Positions 1-8,933 of a stretch of 64,000 nucleotides of DNA are shown in pieces (positions within the stretch are counted from its first letter, which is position 1; each line of letters opens with the position of its first letter). Position numbers and translations under genes: made by a program. Location: positions 1 to 64,000 of the forward strand of contig NZ_CAJHCR010000023.1 of assembly GCF_904848585.1 (NCBI RefSeq). Reading direction: 5' to 3'. This DNA is from Paraburkholderia kirstenboschensis. GTDB lineage: Bacteria > Pseudomonadota > Gammaproteobacteria > Burkholderiales > Burkholderiaceae. The notes beneath the pieces were generated by a model that saw only the letters and a list, made by a program, of their open reading frames with translations, was not told the origin of the DNA and ran no database searches.

Positions 1-1
1 C

Positions 2-307
2 GAATGGCTGACGGACAATGGCTCGGGCTACACGGCGGAAAAGACCAGGACCTTCGCGTCTGGCATTGGCCTGAAGCCATTGACCACACCTGTCTGCAGC
101 CCGCAAAGTAACGGCATGGCAGAAAGCTTCGTGAAGACGATGAAGCGTGATTACGTCGCCTTCATGCCAAAGCCCGACGCAGCGACTGCGGCGCAAAATC
201 TCGCCGTCGCGTTCGAGCATTACAACGAGCACCACCCTCATAGCGCATTGAAGTACCGCTCGCCACGCGAGTTCAGGCGCAGGAACGATTTATCAACTCA
301 AGTGTGA
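2..307 (+). mobile_element. IS3-family transposase OrfB, 3' part
   Basis: The reading frame is open from the window edge and ends at a TGA at 305-307. It encodes the end of an IS3-type DDE integrase core. The second catalytic Asp sits in TDNGSGY at the window edge. The catalytic Glu lies in the SPQSNGMAESF motif, followed by YNEHHPHSALKYRSPREF, a typical IS3 OrfB tail. The 5' part lies outside the window, so completeness of the element cannot be judged. No clear terminal inverted repeat was identified just downstream. Confidence 0.9.
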
Positions 308-512
308 GGCGGTGTCCGGAGGTACGGGGGCAAATCCAATTCGTATCATCGAAGCGTCTCGTAGACATTAAAGCCATTCAATGGATGGGACTCTTTTTAG
401 GGATGGGCGACCGCATCCTGCGGATGCTCGAAGGAAGCCTCATGCGCAGGGAAAGAAGGAACCACCTTGGCCCGGCTCAACACATTGCTGCAACGCTGAG
501 CAGTTGATGGCT

Positions 513-731
513 CTAGCTATGAGCATCGACCCACGCACAAGCCCAATCCAACCCTGCAAGCTCAGCGTCCTCCTCACTTTCATAATGGCCAAGGACACCT
601 GAAGCATGGACAAGCTTGCCGCGAAGGGTGATGGTTCCGCTAGCCGCATATCGTTCTCGCTGAAACTCGCCCTCGAGCTCAACGATTGAGTGTCCCCACA
701 CTTGATACCCGTGGTAGCTCTGCGATTGCAT
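513..731 (-). CDS. Small conserved protein, paralogue A
   Basis: This is a 72-residue protein of unknown function. Its core reads GYQVWGHSI, then YAASGTITLRGKLVHASGVL, then AELAGLDWACAWVDAHS. A second copy at 7037-7258 shares nearly every one of these positions, so both are under selection as proteins. The ATG at 729-731 shares one base with the TAA of the upstream secreted-protein gene, which points to translational coupling. There is no signal peptide or membrane segment, and the composition is soluble and mildly acidic. I do not recognise a named domain. Confidence 0.72.
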   Translation of the reverse strand: MQSQSYHGYQVWGHSIVELEGEFQRERYAASGTITLRGKLVHASGVLGHYESEEDAELAGLDWACAWVDAHS

Positions 732-1081
732 TAGCGCACGACGTGAGCGGATAGCGCGTGGCCTCTCACGCGAAGGACGTTGCCCTCCGGTGTGACTTGC
801 CGCGGGATTTCAGACACGTCCGGTTCGTCTTTAGGCAAAGACTTTGGCACATTGCCTTGTTTCGCGACGAGCTTTGATGCAGGCGCCGATGTGCGCCGCG
901 AATTCACCTTCTTCGCATGCAAAGCCACGTACCGCCGCACGGCGAGCTTGTGCAGAGCAGTCGCCCTGTGTGGCGCCGTCGCGCGCGCCTCCGGCGGATT
1001 CCAGACTTCCGAATATATGCCGGCTCCGAAAGCAGTCGGCGTAAGCGCCGCGGTCAGCAACGCAAGTCCAAGTTTTCGCAC
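731..1081 (-). CDS. Small exported protein
   Basis: The 116-residue product starts at a GTG (1079-1081) preceded by an AAGGGGAAA ribosome-binding site. This start is preferred over the longer open frame because it begins an evident signal peptide, VRKLGLALLTAALTPTAFGA, with likely cleavage after AFGA. The mature part starts GIYSEVWNPPEARA and is basic and Ala/Pro rich. It resembles short periplasmic proteins common in Burkholderiales, but no catalytic motif is visible. Its stop codon overlaps the start of paralogue A, so the two probably form an operon. The function is unknown. Confidence 0.65.
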   Translation of the reverse strand: MRKLGLALLTAALTPTAFGAGIYSEVWNPPEARATAPHRATALHKLAVRRYVALHAKKVNSRRTSAPASKLVAKQGNVPKSLPKDEPDVSEIPRQVTPEGNVLRVRGHALSAHVVR

Positions 1082-1436
1082 GCTTTCCCCTTGCTTAGTG
1101 GCCTCCAGAATGGTTTCGCTAACGCGCCCCAAGCATTCGAAGGCAACGGACTCGACGACCCAACGACGCGAACTCGCCGAGCGCCGATTAACCCTGCGCC
1201 GCAAACGTCGCAATCCCGGCATGGGAAGGCTCGCCGCTTGGTCCACGCCGAACGACTGCGTCTTTGCTCCGGGAAACTTGGCCGGTCGCCGTCCCGAAAA
1301 CACCCTGCCAGACACTGTACATTCATACAGGTTTTCGTGCAATGACGTCTGCCATGCGTTGTGACATGCACGTGTCAAGGAACCCGGAACGTCATTTGCT
1401 GTGCGTAGTGTCTCCATCACCAAATAAGGAGCGGCG
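1082..1436. other. No gene seen
   Basis: The minus-strand frame stays open here upstream of the exported-protein start, but its translation (Arg/Ser-rich, no RBS-supported start, no family resemblance) looks like a chance extension. The last part carries the AAGGA ribosome-binding site (1426-1430) of the next gene on the plus strand. Confidence 0.4.
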
Positions 1437-1656
1437 ATGGCAGGCGACAATACCTACAAGCCGGGCGAAATAGTGAAGTCACAGGCCTCACTCAGTGGTG
1501 CACGACGGTGGCAAAGACACGTTCGAGGTGACGTGCGTCGAGGGTGAACACTTTCCACCAACGCGTAGCGGCAAAGGCACGGACTTCGAACTGAAGTACG
1601 CGGCAACGCATTTTCACAATCACGGTGAGCTCCAGGGCACAGAAGCTCGAAGTTAG
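1437..1656 (+). pseudogene. Small YKPGE/FPP protein, frameshifted
   Basis: An ATG at 1437 with AAGGA upstream begins MAGDNTYKPGEIVK. The frame is then lost near 1480. The remainder is coherent in the +1 frame, running through VVHDGGKDTFEVTCVEGEHF, PPTRSGKG and FELKYAATHFHNHGEL to a TAG at 1654. Together these match a roughly 70-residue family common in Burkholderiales (KPGE, then VxH, then CxxGxxFPP). A single extra base after GTGAAG explains the break. It is either a pseudogene or a sequencing indel. Confidence 0.6.
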
Positions 1657-1830
1657 GCTGCGCTCACCTTGGCAACCCGACGTCGACCTGCGGTCAGTTG
1701 CAGGCTTTCGCGTCGAGTAGTTCCCGCGCGATTCGTACCGCATGACAGGCCGGATATCGCGCGAGATGTAGTGTGCGCCCGACAGAGAGTCGGGCATCGT
1801 CCACAACGCGGCTCCTGGTTAGACTGCTCA

Positions 1831-4338
1831 ATGGCTACAGCACGCGGTTCGCAATCTCCAACCCTAAGCCGTTACAGGAAGATGCGAGACTTCGGGCATA
1901 CACCCGAACCCGCGCCTGCGAGACGAGCGACCCGTCGCCCAGTGCAGCTCAGTTTCGTCATCCAGAAGCATTGGGCGAGCCGCCTGCATTACGACTTCCG
2001 CCTGGAACTCGACGGTGTGCTGGTTTCCTGGGCGGTACCCAAGGCCCATGCTACGACCCGAGAGAAAAGAGAATAGCCGTCCACGTGGGAGGACCACCCG
2101 GTCGAATATGAAACATTCGAAGGGACAATCCCACCCAAGCAGTATGGAGCCGGTACGGTGATTGTGTGGGACCGTGGGACGTGGGAGCCTGTCGGGGACC
2201 CTCGAAAGGCAATGAAGGCCGGCAAGCTGGTCTTCCACCTCCATGGCGAAAAGCTGGCCGGCTTATGGGAGCTTGTCCGCATATCGAAGCCGGAGGACAG
2301 CCAGGACCAGTGGATGCTGTTCAAGAAGCGCGACGAGTGGGCGCAAGCGCTATCTGAGTATGACGTCATTAAGGCGCTGCCCGACAGCGTCACGACAAAA
2401 CCGCTAGGTCTCGTCGAAGAGCGCGAGCCGAAAGTCGCCCGGCCCGCGCCTGACACTCTGCCGTCGATAGACGTGTCGGCCGCAGTCAGCGCGCCGCTAC
2501 CTGCAAAACTCGAACCGCAGCGCGCGACCCTGACCTCGTCGCTACCTACAACCGGCGACTGGATAATCGAATCAAAGCTGGATGGTTACCGGATGCTCGC
2601 CCGGGTCGACAAGGGGCGGGTACGGTTATTCACAAGCGGCGGCCACGACTGGACGAAGAAACTCGCGACGCTGGCGACTGAAGTCGCGAAGCTTCCCCTC
2701 TCGAGTGGATGGCTGGACGGCGAGATAGTCGTGCTAAGGGACGGGCTGCCGGATTTCGGTGCTTTACAGACTGCGATAGATGGCGCAGCGAATGACGAAA
2801 TCGTCTATTTCCTGTTCGACCTGCCGTACTGTGACGGGAATGACCTGACGGGCGTCCCATTATGGGCGAGGCGCGCGCGACTGGCACAGCTTCTTGAGAA
2901 GGATAGCGACCGCATACGCTTCAGCCAGGATTTTGACGCACCAATCGTGCAGATGTTTGAGGCCGCAGCCGGACTGGGACTCGAGGGGCTGATGCTGAAG
3001 CGTCGCGACGCCCGATATGAGTCCGGACGGACCGAAACCTGGCTAAAAGCGAAATGCCGGTTGAGGCAGGAGCTTGTTATCTGTGGCTTCACCGCCAGGG
3101 GCGGTAAGGAAGGCGAAGTCGGCAGTTTGCTGCTCGGCTACTACGTAGGCAAAAAGCTTCACGACGCGGGTAGCGTGGGCACTGGCTGGAACGCTCGAAC
3201 AGGCAGGGACCTCTGGCAGCGACTACTTCCTCTGGAACGCGATACAAGCCCGTTCGACGTCGTCGTATCAAAGCCAGGACGCTGGTCCAGGCGTGCCGCC
3301 GGCGCTGAACGTTGGGTACATCCAAAGCTGGTCGCCGAGATTGAGTTTGCGGAGTGGACAGATGAAGGCGTTGTCCGGCAGGCTTCCTTCAAGGGCTTGC
3401 GTGTTGATAAGTCCGCGCACCGCGTAGTCCGTGAAACCGGGGAAGCGCTGAAGCCTGCTCCTCTCTCGCAGGTAAAGGTGACGCATCCCGAGCGGGTCGT
3501 TGACCCTACGAGCGGCGTCAGCAAACTCGAACTCGTCCGGTACTACGAAAGCGTTGCCGAGTGGATGCTGCCGCACCTTGTAGACCGGCCAATTGCCCTG
3601 GTTCGCGCGCCGGCGGGTATAGCCGGTCAGACGTTTTTCCAGAAGCACGCGGAAAAGACCGCAATGCCCGGAATAATGGCGCACGACCGCAATCTGTGGG
3701 TGAATCATCCGCCCTTGCTCACGGTCGATACGGCAGACGCGCTCCTGTCGGCAGCGCAGATGAACGTGGTCGAGTTTCACACGTGGAACTCAACGACCCA
3801 GCACATTGACACACCGGACAGGGTTATCTTTGACCTCGACCCAGGCGAGGGAGTGAAGTGGAAGCAGGTTCAGGAGGCCGCGCTTCTTACGCGGGCGTTG
3901 CTTGAGGAGCTTGACCTGCAAGCGTGGTTGAAGACGAGCGGCGGTAAAGGGCTGCACGTCGTCGTTCCCCTGGCGCCCAGACTCGACTACAAATCCGTCA
4001 AGTCGTTCTCGCAGGCGTTCGTCAGACATCTGGCGAAAACGATTCCCGACCGCTTCTCAGCAACATCAGGGGCAGCCAACCGAATCGGCAAAATCTATGT
4101 CGATTATCTTCGCAATGGCAAGGCGCAAACCACTGCGGCTGCCTTCTCCGCGCGGGCGCGGCCAGGAATGGGCGTCTCGATGCCCGTGTCGTGGGAACAA
4201 CTGTCCGACCTTAAAAGCGGTGCGCAGTGGACGGTGCAAACGGCGAGGGAGTATCTTAGCTTTCAGACACAAGACCCGTGGGAAGCTTACTGGTCGATGA
4301 AACAGTTTCTTGCGTCGGCGATAAAGCGCCTGCGATGA
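1831..4338 (+). pseudogene. ligD: ATP-dependent DNA ligase D, interrupted in phosphoesterase domain
   Basis: LigD is the multifunctional enzyme of bacterial non-homologous end joining. The gene starts at ATG 1831 (MATARGSQSPTLSRYRKMRD). The N-terminal 3'-phosphoesterase domain is seen as FVIQKHWASRLHYDFRLELD. At 2065-2090 an extra AG and an extra G offset each other but leave an in-frame TAG at 2074. Downstream the frame is open: rest of the phosphoesterase domain, then the ligase domain with ESKLDGYRML (nucleotidyl Lys) and GLEGLMLKRRDARYESGR, an OB fold, then the primase/polymerase domain with IFDLDPGEG and KTSGGKGLHVVVPL. Ligase and polymerase parts could be made from an internal start such as GTG 2158. 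The domain order PE-LIG-POL is normal for the group. Ku follows 217 bases downstream. Confidence 0.85.
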
Positions 4339-4555
4339 AGTGCCTGCGTTGCAGCGGCTGGCGCTGGCAGGAGTAGGGGCTACAGGCGAAAGGTTTGTTC
4401 AAGCGCGGCAGGCGCTGACGTGCCCGTGAGTCAGTCTCCCGATGCGGCCCTGCCACTCACCGGCACAAGACGTGCTCTGTCGCGTGCAATCGGCCCAGCG
4501 GACTTTGAATCATGCGGCGCTGATAAATCACCGCGTCCGCTCACAGGAGGCTCAC

Positions 4556-5506
4556 ATGGCGGCTCGTTCCATCGCATCGCTGACACTGTCCTTCGGTCTT
4601 GTGTCCATTCCGGTGAAACTGTATTCGGCGACGGATAGCGCCGCGGGTGTGGGCTTCAATCTTCTGACGCCGGAGGGTGGCCGCGTAAAGCAGCAGTACA
4701 TCTCTGAGGCCACGGGCGCCGTGGTGGCGCGCGCGGACATGAAGAAGGGGTACGAGTTCGAGAAAGGGCAGTTCGTCGTCTTCGCTCCGGAAGAACTGAA
4801 AGCGCTGGAAGAAGGCGCGAGCCACGTCGTGGAGATTGTGTCGTTCGTTCCTGAGAAGTCAGTGGACCCGCTGTACTACGACAAGGCGTACTTCATCGCT
4901 CCCGACAAACGCGGCGGCAAACCCTACAGCCTGCTTCAGATGGCCATGCGAGAAAGCGAACGCTGCGCGCTGGCAAAATGGTCGTACAAGGGCAAGACCC
5001 GAATCGTCCAGATACGGCCTGCCGAAGACGGCATGGTCTTCCAGCAACTGCTGTTCGCCGATGAGGTGCGCGCGCTGGGCGATTTGCATATCGAACAGGT
5101 GACTGTGAGCGATACAGAACTGAAACTCGCGCTGCAAATCATCGACCAGGTGTCCGAAGACGCCTATGACCCGACGGCTTACGAAGACGAAGAGAAGAAG
5201 CGAATTCTCGAAGCCATTGACCGGAAGATTGCAGGCAAACAGATTGTTTCGCCTGAGGCACCGGCCGAAGAGTCAGGCGGTCAGGTGATTGACCTGATGG
5301 AAGCACTTCGCGCCAGTCTCAGCGCCAGCAAGGAGAAACGTGAGGCGCCGGTTAGGACGGCAGCGACGAAGACACCGGCGACGAAAAAGACTTCACCCGC
5401 TGAGGTCGAGGTACTCGCGGCCAAACCGCGTCGGCCTGTCAAGCGCGCGACACCGAAAGCGGACGTCAAAGAGGCGCCACCAGCAAAGGTCCGGGCACGC
5501 AAGTGA
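4556..5506 (+). CDS. ku: Ku protein, end-joining DNA-end binder
   Basis: The 316-residue product has the prokaryotic Ku core: MAARSIASLTLSFGLVSIPV at the start, then KGYEFEKGQFV, then DPLYYDKAYFIAPDK, and a basic Ala/Lys/Pro C-terminal tail from about residue 270. Ku forms a homodimer ring on DNA double-strand ends and recruits LigD. The start is set by AGGAGG at 4545-4550, six bases before ATG 4556; a longer open frame upstream is ignored. It sits between ligD and a MerR/TPR gene, and its TGA overlaps the GTG start of the latter. No residue looks damaged, so Ku should be functional even though ligD is interrupted. Confidence 0.95.
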   Translation: MAARSIASLTLSFGLVSIPVKLYSATDSAAGVGFNLLTPEGGRVKQQYISEATGAVVARADMKKGYEFEKGQFVVFAPEELKALEEGASHVVEIVSFVPEKSVDPLYYDKAYFIAPDKRGGKPYSLLQMAMRESERCALAKWSYKGKTRIVQIRPAEDGMVFQQLLFADEVRALGDLHIEQVTVSDTELKLALQIIDQVSEDAYDPTAYEDEEKKRILEAIDRKIAGKQIVSPEAPAEESGGQVIDLMEALRASLSASKEKREAPVRTAATKTPATKKTSPAEVEVLAAKPRRPVKRATPKADVKEAPPAKVRARK

Positions 5507-6345
5507 CAAGACGGAGCCAGTCTAACGATTATTCGTTGCGCAGCCTTCAATCGCTGCTTGGCGTGTCGCGTCGGGTGCTTTCTGGACTTATCGACGCCGG
5601 ATTTGTCCACCCGTCGCGTGGCCGACGGAACGAGCTCCGGTTCTCTTTCCAGGACGTAGTGGTCCTGCGTACAGCATTCCAGCTGCAATCGGCCAAAGTC
5701 TCCGCGCGTAAAATTCTGAGGGCGCTTGCCAAGCTGAAAGCCGAACTCCCGGACGAGCTTCCACTGTCCGGGATTCGAATTACGTCTGTGGGCGAGACCG
5801 TGGCCGTGAGGTCTGGACAGGCGCAGTGGGACGCTGATTCGGGCCAGCATCTGCTCGACTTCGAAGTCGCGCCTATCCGGGGGGACGTGGCGTTTCTCGA
5901 CTCGGTACCGCGAAACCAGGAGAGCCGTGAAGAACAGGCGGAAGAATGGTTCGCACTGGCCGAACAGCTGACCGAAACCGACGCTGTCGGTGCGGAGCAG
6001 GCCTACCGGAAAGTGCTTGAGCTCTCGCCAGCACCGCACTATGACGCATATACCAACTTGGGCGTATTGCTATGCGAGGCAGAGACGCGCTGCGATGAAG
6101 CATTGTCCATTTTTGATGATGCACTTGAGCACTTTCCCGACGACGCGCTACTTCACTTCAACCGTGCAGTCGTCCTCGAAGAACTGAACCGCTATGACGC
6201 GGCGGAAACTGCGTACGAGCGATGCATCGACCTTGACCCGTCGCATGCTGATGCACATTTCAACCTCGCCAGGTTGAGCGAGATACGCGGCGACAAGCAA
6301 GGCCTCGTCCGGCATCTCAGCGCCTATCGACGGCTCGTCGGCTAA
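5503..6345 (+). CDS. MerR-type HTH and TPR protein coupled to ku
   Basis: The 280-residue product joins an N-terminal MerR-like winged-helix region (about residues 9-75: YSLRSLQSLLGVSRRVLSGL, then GRRNELRFSFQD) to C-terminal tetratricopeptide repeats (about 145-275, e.g. AYRKVLELSPAPHYDAYTNL and LHFNRAVVLEELNRYDAAET). Its GTG start overlaps the ku stop (GTGA), so translation is probably coupled. This layout suggests a regulator or scaffold for the end-joining operon, with DNA binding at one end and protein binding at the other. That role is inferred from position and domains only. Confidence 0.85.
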   Translation: MTRRSQSNDYSLRSLQSLLGVSRRVLSGLIDAGFVHPSRGRRNELRFSFQDVVVLRTAFQLQSAKVSARKILRALAKLKAELPDELPLSGIRITSVGETVAVRSGQAQWDADSGQHLLDFEVAPIRGDVAFLDSVPRNQESREEQAEEWFALAEQLTETDAVGAEQAYRKVLELSPAPHYDAYTNLGVLLCEAETRCDEALSIFDDALEHFPDDALLHFNRAVVLEELNRYDAAETAYERCIDLDPSHADAHFNLARLSEIRGDKQGLVRHLSAYRRLVG

Positions 6346-6372
6346 ACCTGCCTTACTCGCGCATCGCTATCC

Positions 6373-6441
6373 GTGGCTGTCAATCCGGGTGCGGGCCCAT
6401 GTTAGTCCAGCTTTCTCTGGTTTTTGCGCGGCCTCAAATGC
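6373..6441 (-). pseudogene. Remnant of small conserved protein (third copy)
   Basis: The minus strand reads AFEAAQKPEKAGLTWARTRI and then DSH. This aligns with the C-terminus of paralogue B (FDTAQDAEEAGLAWARGWIDSH). No start or upstream half remains. It lies tail-to-tail with the MerR/TPR gene, as paralogue B does with the copied TPR tail. Confidence 0.65.
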
Positions 6442-6606
6442 CGTTTTAAAGCCGCGTCAATCGCCTTCTCCTAGTCGAAATCACTCGGCCATTGCCCGAC
6501 GAACCGGGGATTGCTCGAACCTCTTTGAGTAAACGTTCCAGTGCCATCAAGAAAAGTGAGATTCGGTCGATATTTAGCTTGTTGTAGTTATCGACAGAGA
6601 GAAGAC

Positions 6607-6816
6607 GTGGAGGACAACGATTATCTAGCAGCCTTCGCGTTCTGCGTGACCGTCGATGCCATTCGGAAAGCGCAAGGGAAGATGATGCCGGAGGACCTTC
6701 CGGTTGGCTCCATGGAGCGCATGCTCGCTGAGGTCGACGTCATACAAGACACGCTTCGCATGCTCGGCGTAGTCGCGGACGCGAGAAAGGGCTTACAGGA
6801 CGGGTCAAAAGCGTAG
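6607..6816 (+). CDS. Hypothetical small protein
   Basis: The frame from GTG 6607 gives 69 residues (EDNDYLAAFAFCVTVDAIRK, then DLPVGSMERMLAEVDVIQDT). GAGAGAAGAC just upstream could serve as a ribosome-binding site. It is acidic and predicted helical, with no signal peptide and no recognised domain. It sits between the two arms of the duplication. It may be a real accessory gene, but only codon usage and the RBS support it. Confidence 0.4.
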   Translation: MEDNDYLAAFAFCVTVDAIRKAQGKMMPEDLPVGSMERMLAEVDVIQDTLRMLGVVADARKGLQDGSKA

Positions 6817-6961
6817 TTGCCGCATTCGAAGCATCCGGCTGCCCCGGAAACATGACGCAGCCTGGCCCGACTAAGCTTGTTCAGAAATCGAAGAGATGTT
6901 CAAGGCCCGTCTCTTCGAGCGAGGGAAGATGGGCACAGAGCCGACCGCGTAGTGTGCGTCG

Positions 6962-7015
6962 GACAAGCAAGACTTCGTCCGGCCTCTCAGCGCTTATCGG
7001 CGGCTCGTCGGCTAA
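6962..7015 (+). pseudogene. Copied tail of the MerR/TPR gene
   Basis: The frame reads DKQDFVRPLSAYRRLVG then TAA, against DKQGLVRHLSAYRRLVG at the true gene end. No coding continuity exists upstream, so this is a duplicated 3' scrap. Confidence 0.7.
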
Positions 7016-7036
7016 ATCGGTTTTGCTCGCGCATCA

Positions 7037-7258
7037 CTATTCGTGGCTGTCAATCCAGCCGCGCGCCCATGCCAGTCCAGCTTCTTCTGCGTCCTGTGCG
7101 GTGTCAAACAGACCAAGAACTCCCGACGCTTCGACGAACTTTCTGTCGCGCGTGATGGTGCCGCTCGCTGCGAACCGCGTGGAGTGACGGATGTTTTCAT
7201 GCGCTTCTATCGCATGCCCCCATAGCGCGTATCCACGAAGCTCATCGGCTTGCATCAC
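7037..7258 (-). CDS. Small conserved protein, paralogue B
   Basis: The 73-residue product is homologous to the protein at 513-731: GYALWGHAIEA, then FAASGTITRDRKFVEASGVL, then AEEAGLAWARGWIDSHE. The shared core (GYxxWGHxI, YAASGTIT, ASGVLG, AGLxWAxxWxDxH) is conserved while linker residues differ, which supports a real gene. It is soluble and acidic, with no known catalytic motif. The ORF may start at the first or second Met; both are ATG. The function is unknown. Confidence 0.72.
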   Translation of the reverse strand: MMQADELRGYALWGHAIEAHENIRHSTRFAASGTITRDRKFVEASGVLGLFDTAQDAEEAGLAWARGWIDSHE

Positions 7259-7501
7259 TTGACCTCTACATGCGGTGTCGTCTTACCGCTATATGCGCGC
7301 CCACGGTAGCCCTCCGGTCTACGAACGTCGCCGTCGTCTCGGAAATCAAATTGCGAAGACGTGGGCTCTTGCCCTCCGAGGCTGTTTCCACATGCAGCTT
7401 GACGTGCCACGCCGGAGGGATGACTAATCCACCGAATCGATAACAAAGAAGCCGACAGGAGTGTTTGCCCGTGCCGGCTCTTGACTTGAGAAACGGTGGT
7501 T

Positions 7502-8809
7502 CTACCGTCGACGATTGTTCACTAGCGTAGCCGGAACAAAGAGGACGAGTATTCCACCGATGACAAGGCTCACTGCAAGAGCGAGTACTCCAGCACCTGC
7601 TGAGCCGGATGCCTGCTTGATGACACCAATCAGAGACGGGCTTACCACGCCGGAAATACTGCCGACTGAGTTTGCGAGCGCTAAACCTGCAGCGGCAGCG
7701 GCGCCGCCGAGGAATGAGGGTGGAATCACCCAGAACTGTGAGATGGTGGTCATCACGCCCATTGTGCCTACGGTCAACGCAATCATCGCCGCCAGCGTGG
7801 AGCCCGAGAACCACACGCTCATTGCAAGGCCGAATGCACCGATGAGTCCCGGGACAATCAGATGCCAGCGACGTTCACCGGTGCGGTCCGAGTTGTGACT
7901 CACGAACACCATGGTAAGAGCACCCGCGGCATAAGGAACCGCAGTCAGCAAGCCTATGTGGAACGCGTCAGAGACGCCGCTCGACTTAATCAGCGTAGGA
8001 AGCCAGAAGCTGACGCCGTACAAGCCCATCGTGTAGAAGAAGTAGATGGCGCTGACCAGAAGCACTTTCGGGCTGAGCAGACCGTCCTTCAGGGAGTGCA
8101 AAGCGCCGGGGGGCGCCTCCTCTTTCAGCTTCTGCTCAATCAAATCCTTCTGGTCCTCGTTTAGCCACGTTGCGTCGCGCACCGTGTCATCAAGGTAGAA
8201 AAATGCAACGACGCCCAGAAGCGCAGTCGGCACGCCTTCGACGAAAAACAGCCACTGCCAGCCAGCGAAGCCATGAGCACCGTTGAATGCCGTCATAATC
8301 CAGCCGGAAAGCGGGCCGCCAATGACGCCGGACATCGGGATGCCTGTGAGGAAAAGCGCCGTAACTTTTGAACGCCGCGATGCCGGGAACCAGTAAGTCA
8401 GGTGCAGGACAATCGCGGGGAAGAATCCCGCTTCTGCGATACCGAGAAAAAATCGCATGACGTAGAACATAGTCGGCGTTCTGACGAACATCATTGCCGC
8501 AGAAATAAGACCCCATGTGACCATGATTCGCGCAATCCAGCGCCGCGGACCAACGCGCAGGAGGAGCAGATTGCTCGGAACTTCGAAAAGCAGATAACCG
8601 ACGAAGAATACGCTTGCACCGAATCCGTAGACCGCCTCACTGAAACCAAGGTCGCTGAGCATCTGCAGCTTGGCAAAGGCTACGTTGATACGGTCGAGAT
8701 AGGCAAATAGATAGCAGGCGAAGAGGAACGGTAGTAGGCGCCACGTCGCTTTCGTGAATGCGGACGTATCAGCGCTTTCCACGTAGGTGGCTGGGCTGTG
8801 GGAACTCAC
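7502..8809 (-). CDS. MFS transporter, anion:cation symporter type
   Basis: This 435-residue, 12-helix inner-membrane protein belongs to the ACS branch of the major facilitator superfamily, which imports organic acids such as phthalate, tartrate or hydroxybenzoates. Diagnostic parts are CYLFAYLDRINVAFAKLQM in helix 1, the loop 2-3 motif as LLLRVGPRRWIARIM, and RFFLGIAEAGFFPAIVLHLT in helix 4. It is the last gene of the minus-strand Rieske oxygenase cluster, 124 bases downstream of the aldolase gene. Import of the oxygenase's aromatic acid substrate is the likely role; the substrate is not readable from sequence. Confidence 0.9.
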   Translation of the reverse strand: MSSHSPATYVESADTSAFTKATWRLLPFLFACYLFAYLDRINVAFAKLQMLSDLGFSEAVYGFGASVFFVGYLLFEVPSNLLLLRVGPRRWIARIMVTWGLISAAMMFVRTPTMFYVMRFFLGIAEAGFFPAIVLHLTYWFPASRRSKVTALFLTGIPMSGVIGGPLSGWIMTAFNGAHGFAGWQWLFFVEGVPTALLGVVAFFYLDDTVRDATWLNEDQKDLIEQKLKEEAPPGALHSLKDGLLSPKVLLVSAIYFFYTMGLYGVSFWLPTLIKSSGVSDAFHIGLLTAVPYAAGALTMVFVSHNSDRTGERRWHLIVPGLIGAFGLAMSVWFSGSTLAAMIALTVGTMGVMTTISQFWVIPPSFLGGAAAAAGLALANSVGSISGVVSPSLIGVIKQASGSAGAGVLALAVSLVIGGILVLFVPATLVNNRRR

Positions 8810-8933
8810 ATGTGTCTCCTAGGGGCCTTCCAGTAAGCGGCGGGCGACCCGTTTTGTGGGCTCTTCTCCGCCGACGTTTGATTCGCGCGCCTCAGACGTA
8901 TGGCACGCCCGAATCGCGCACTGCGCTCGATGC

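Larger units (their letters stand above)
6293..7107. repeat. Diverged segmental duplication, two arms about 670 bases apart
   Basis: Arm 1 (about 6293-6441) holds the true 3' end of the MerR/TPR gene and a remnant of the small conserved gene on the opposite strand. Arm 2 (about 6962-7107) repeats the same order: the last 17 codons of the TPR gene, then the 3' end of intact paralogue B. Shared strings include CGGCTCGTCGGCTAAA and GTGGCTGTCAATCC. The arms have diverged by many substitutions, so the event is old. Confidence 0.8.

Noticed and set aside
1082..1450. Longer N-terminus for the exported protein
   Set aside because: The extension is Arg/Ser-rich and would bury a clear signal peptide; GTG 1081 has a good ribosome-binding site.
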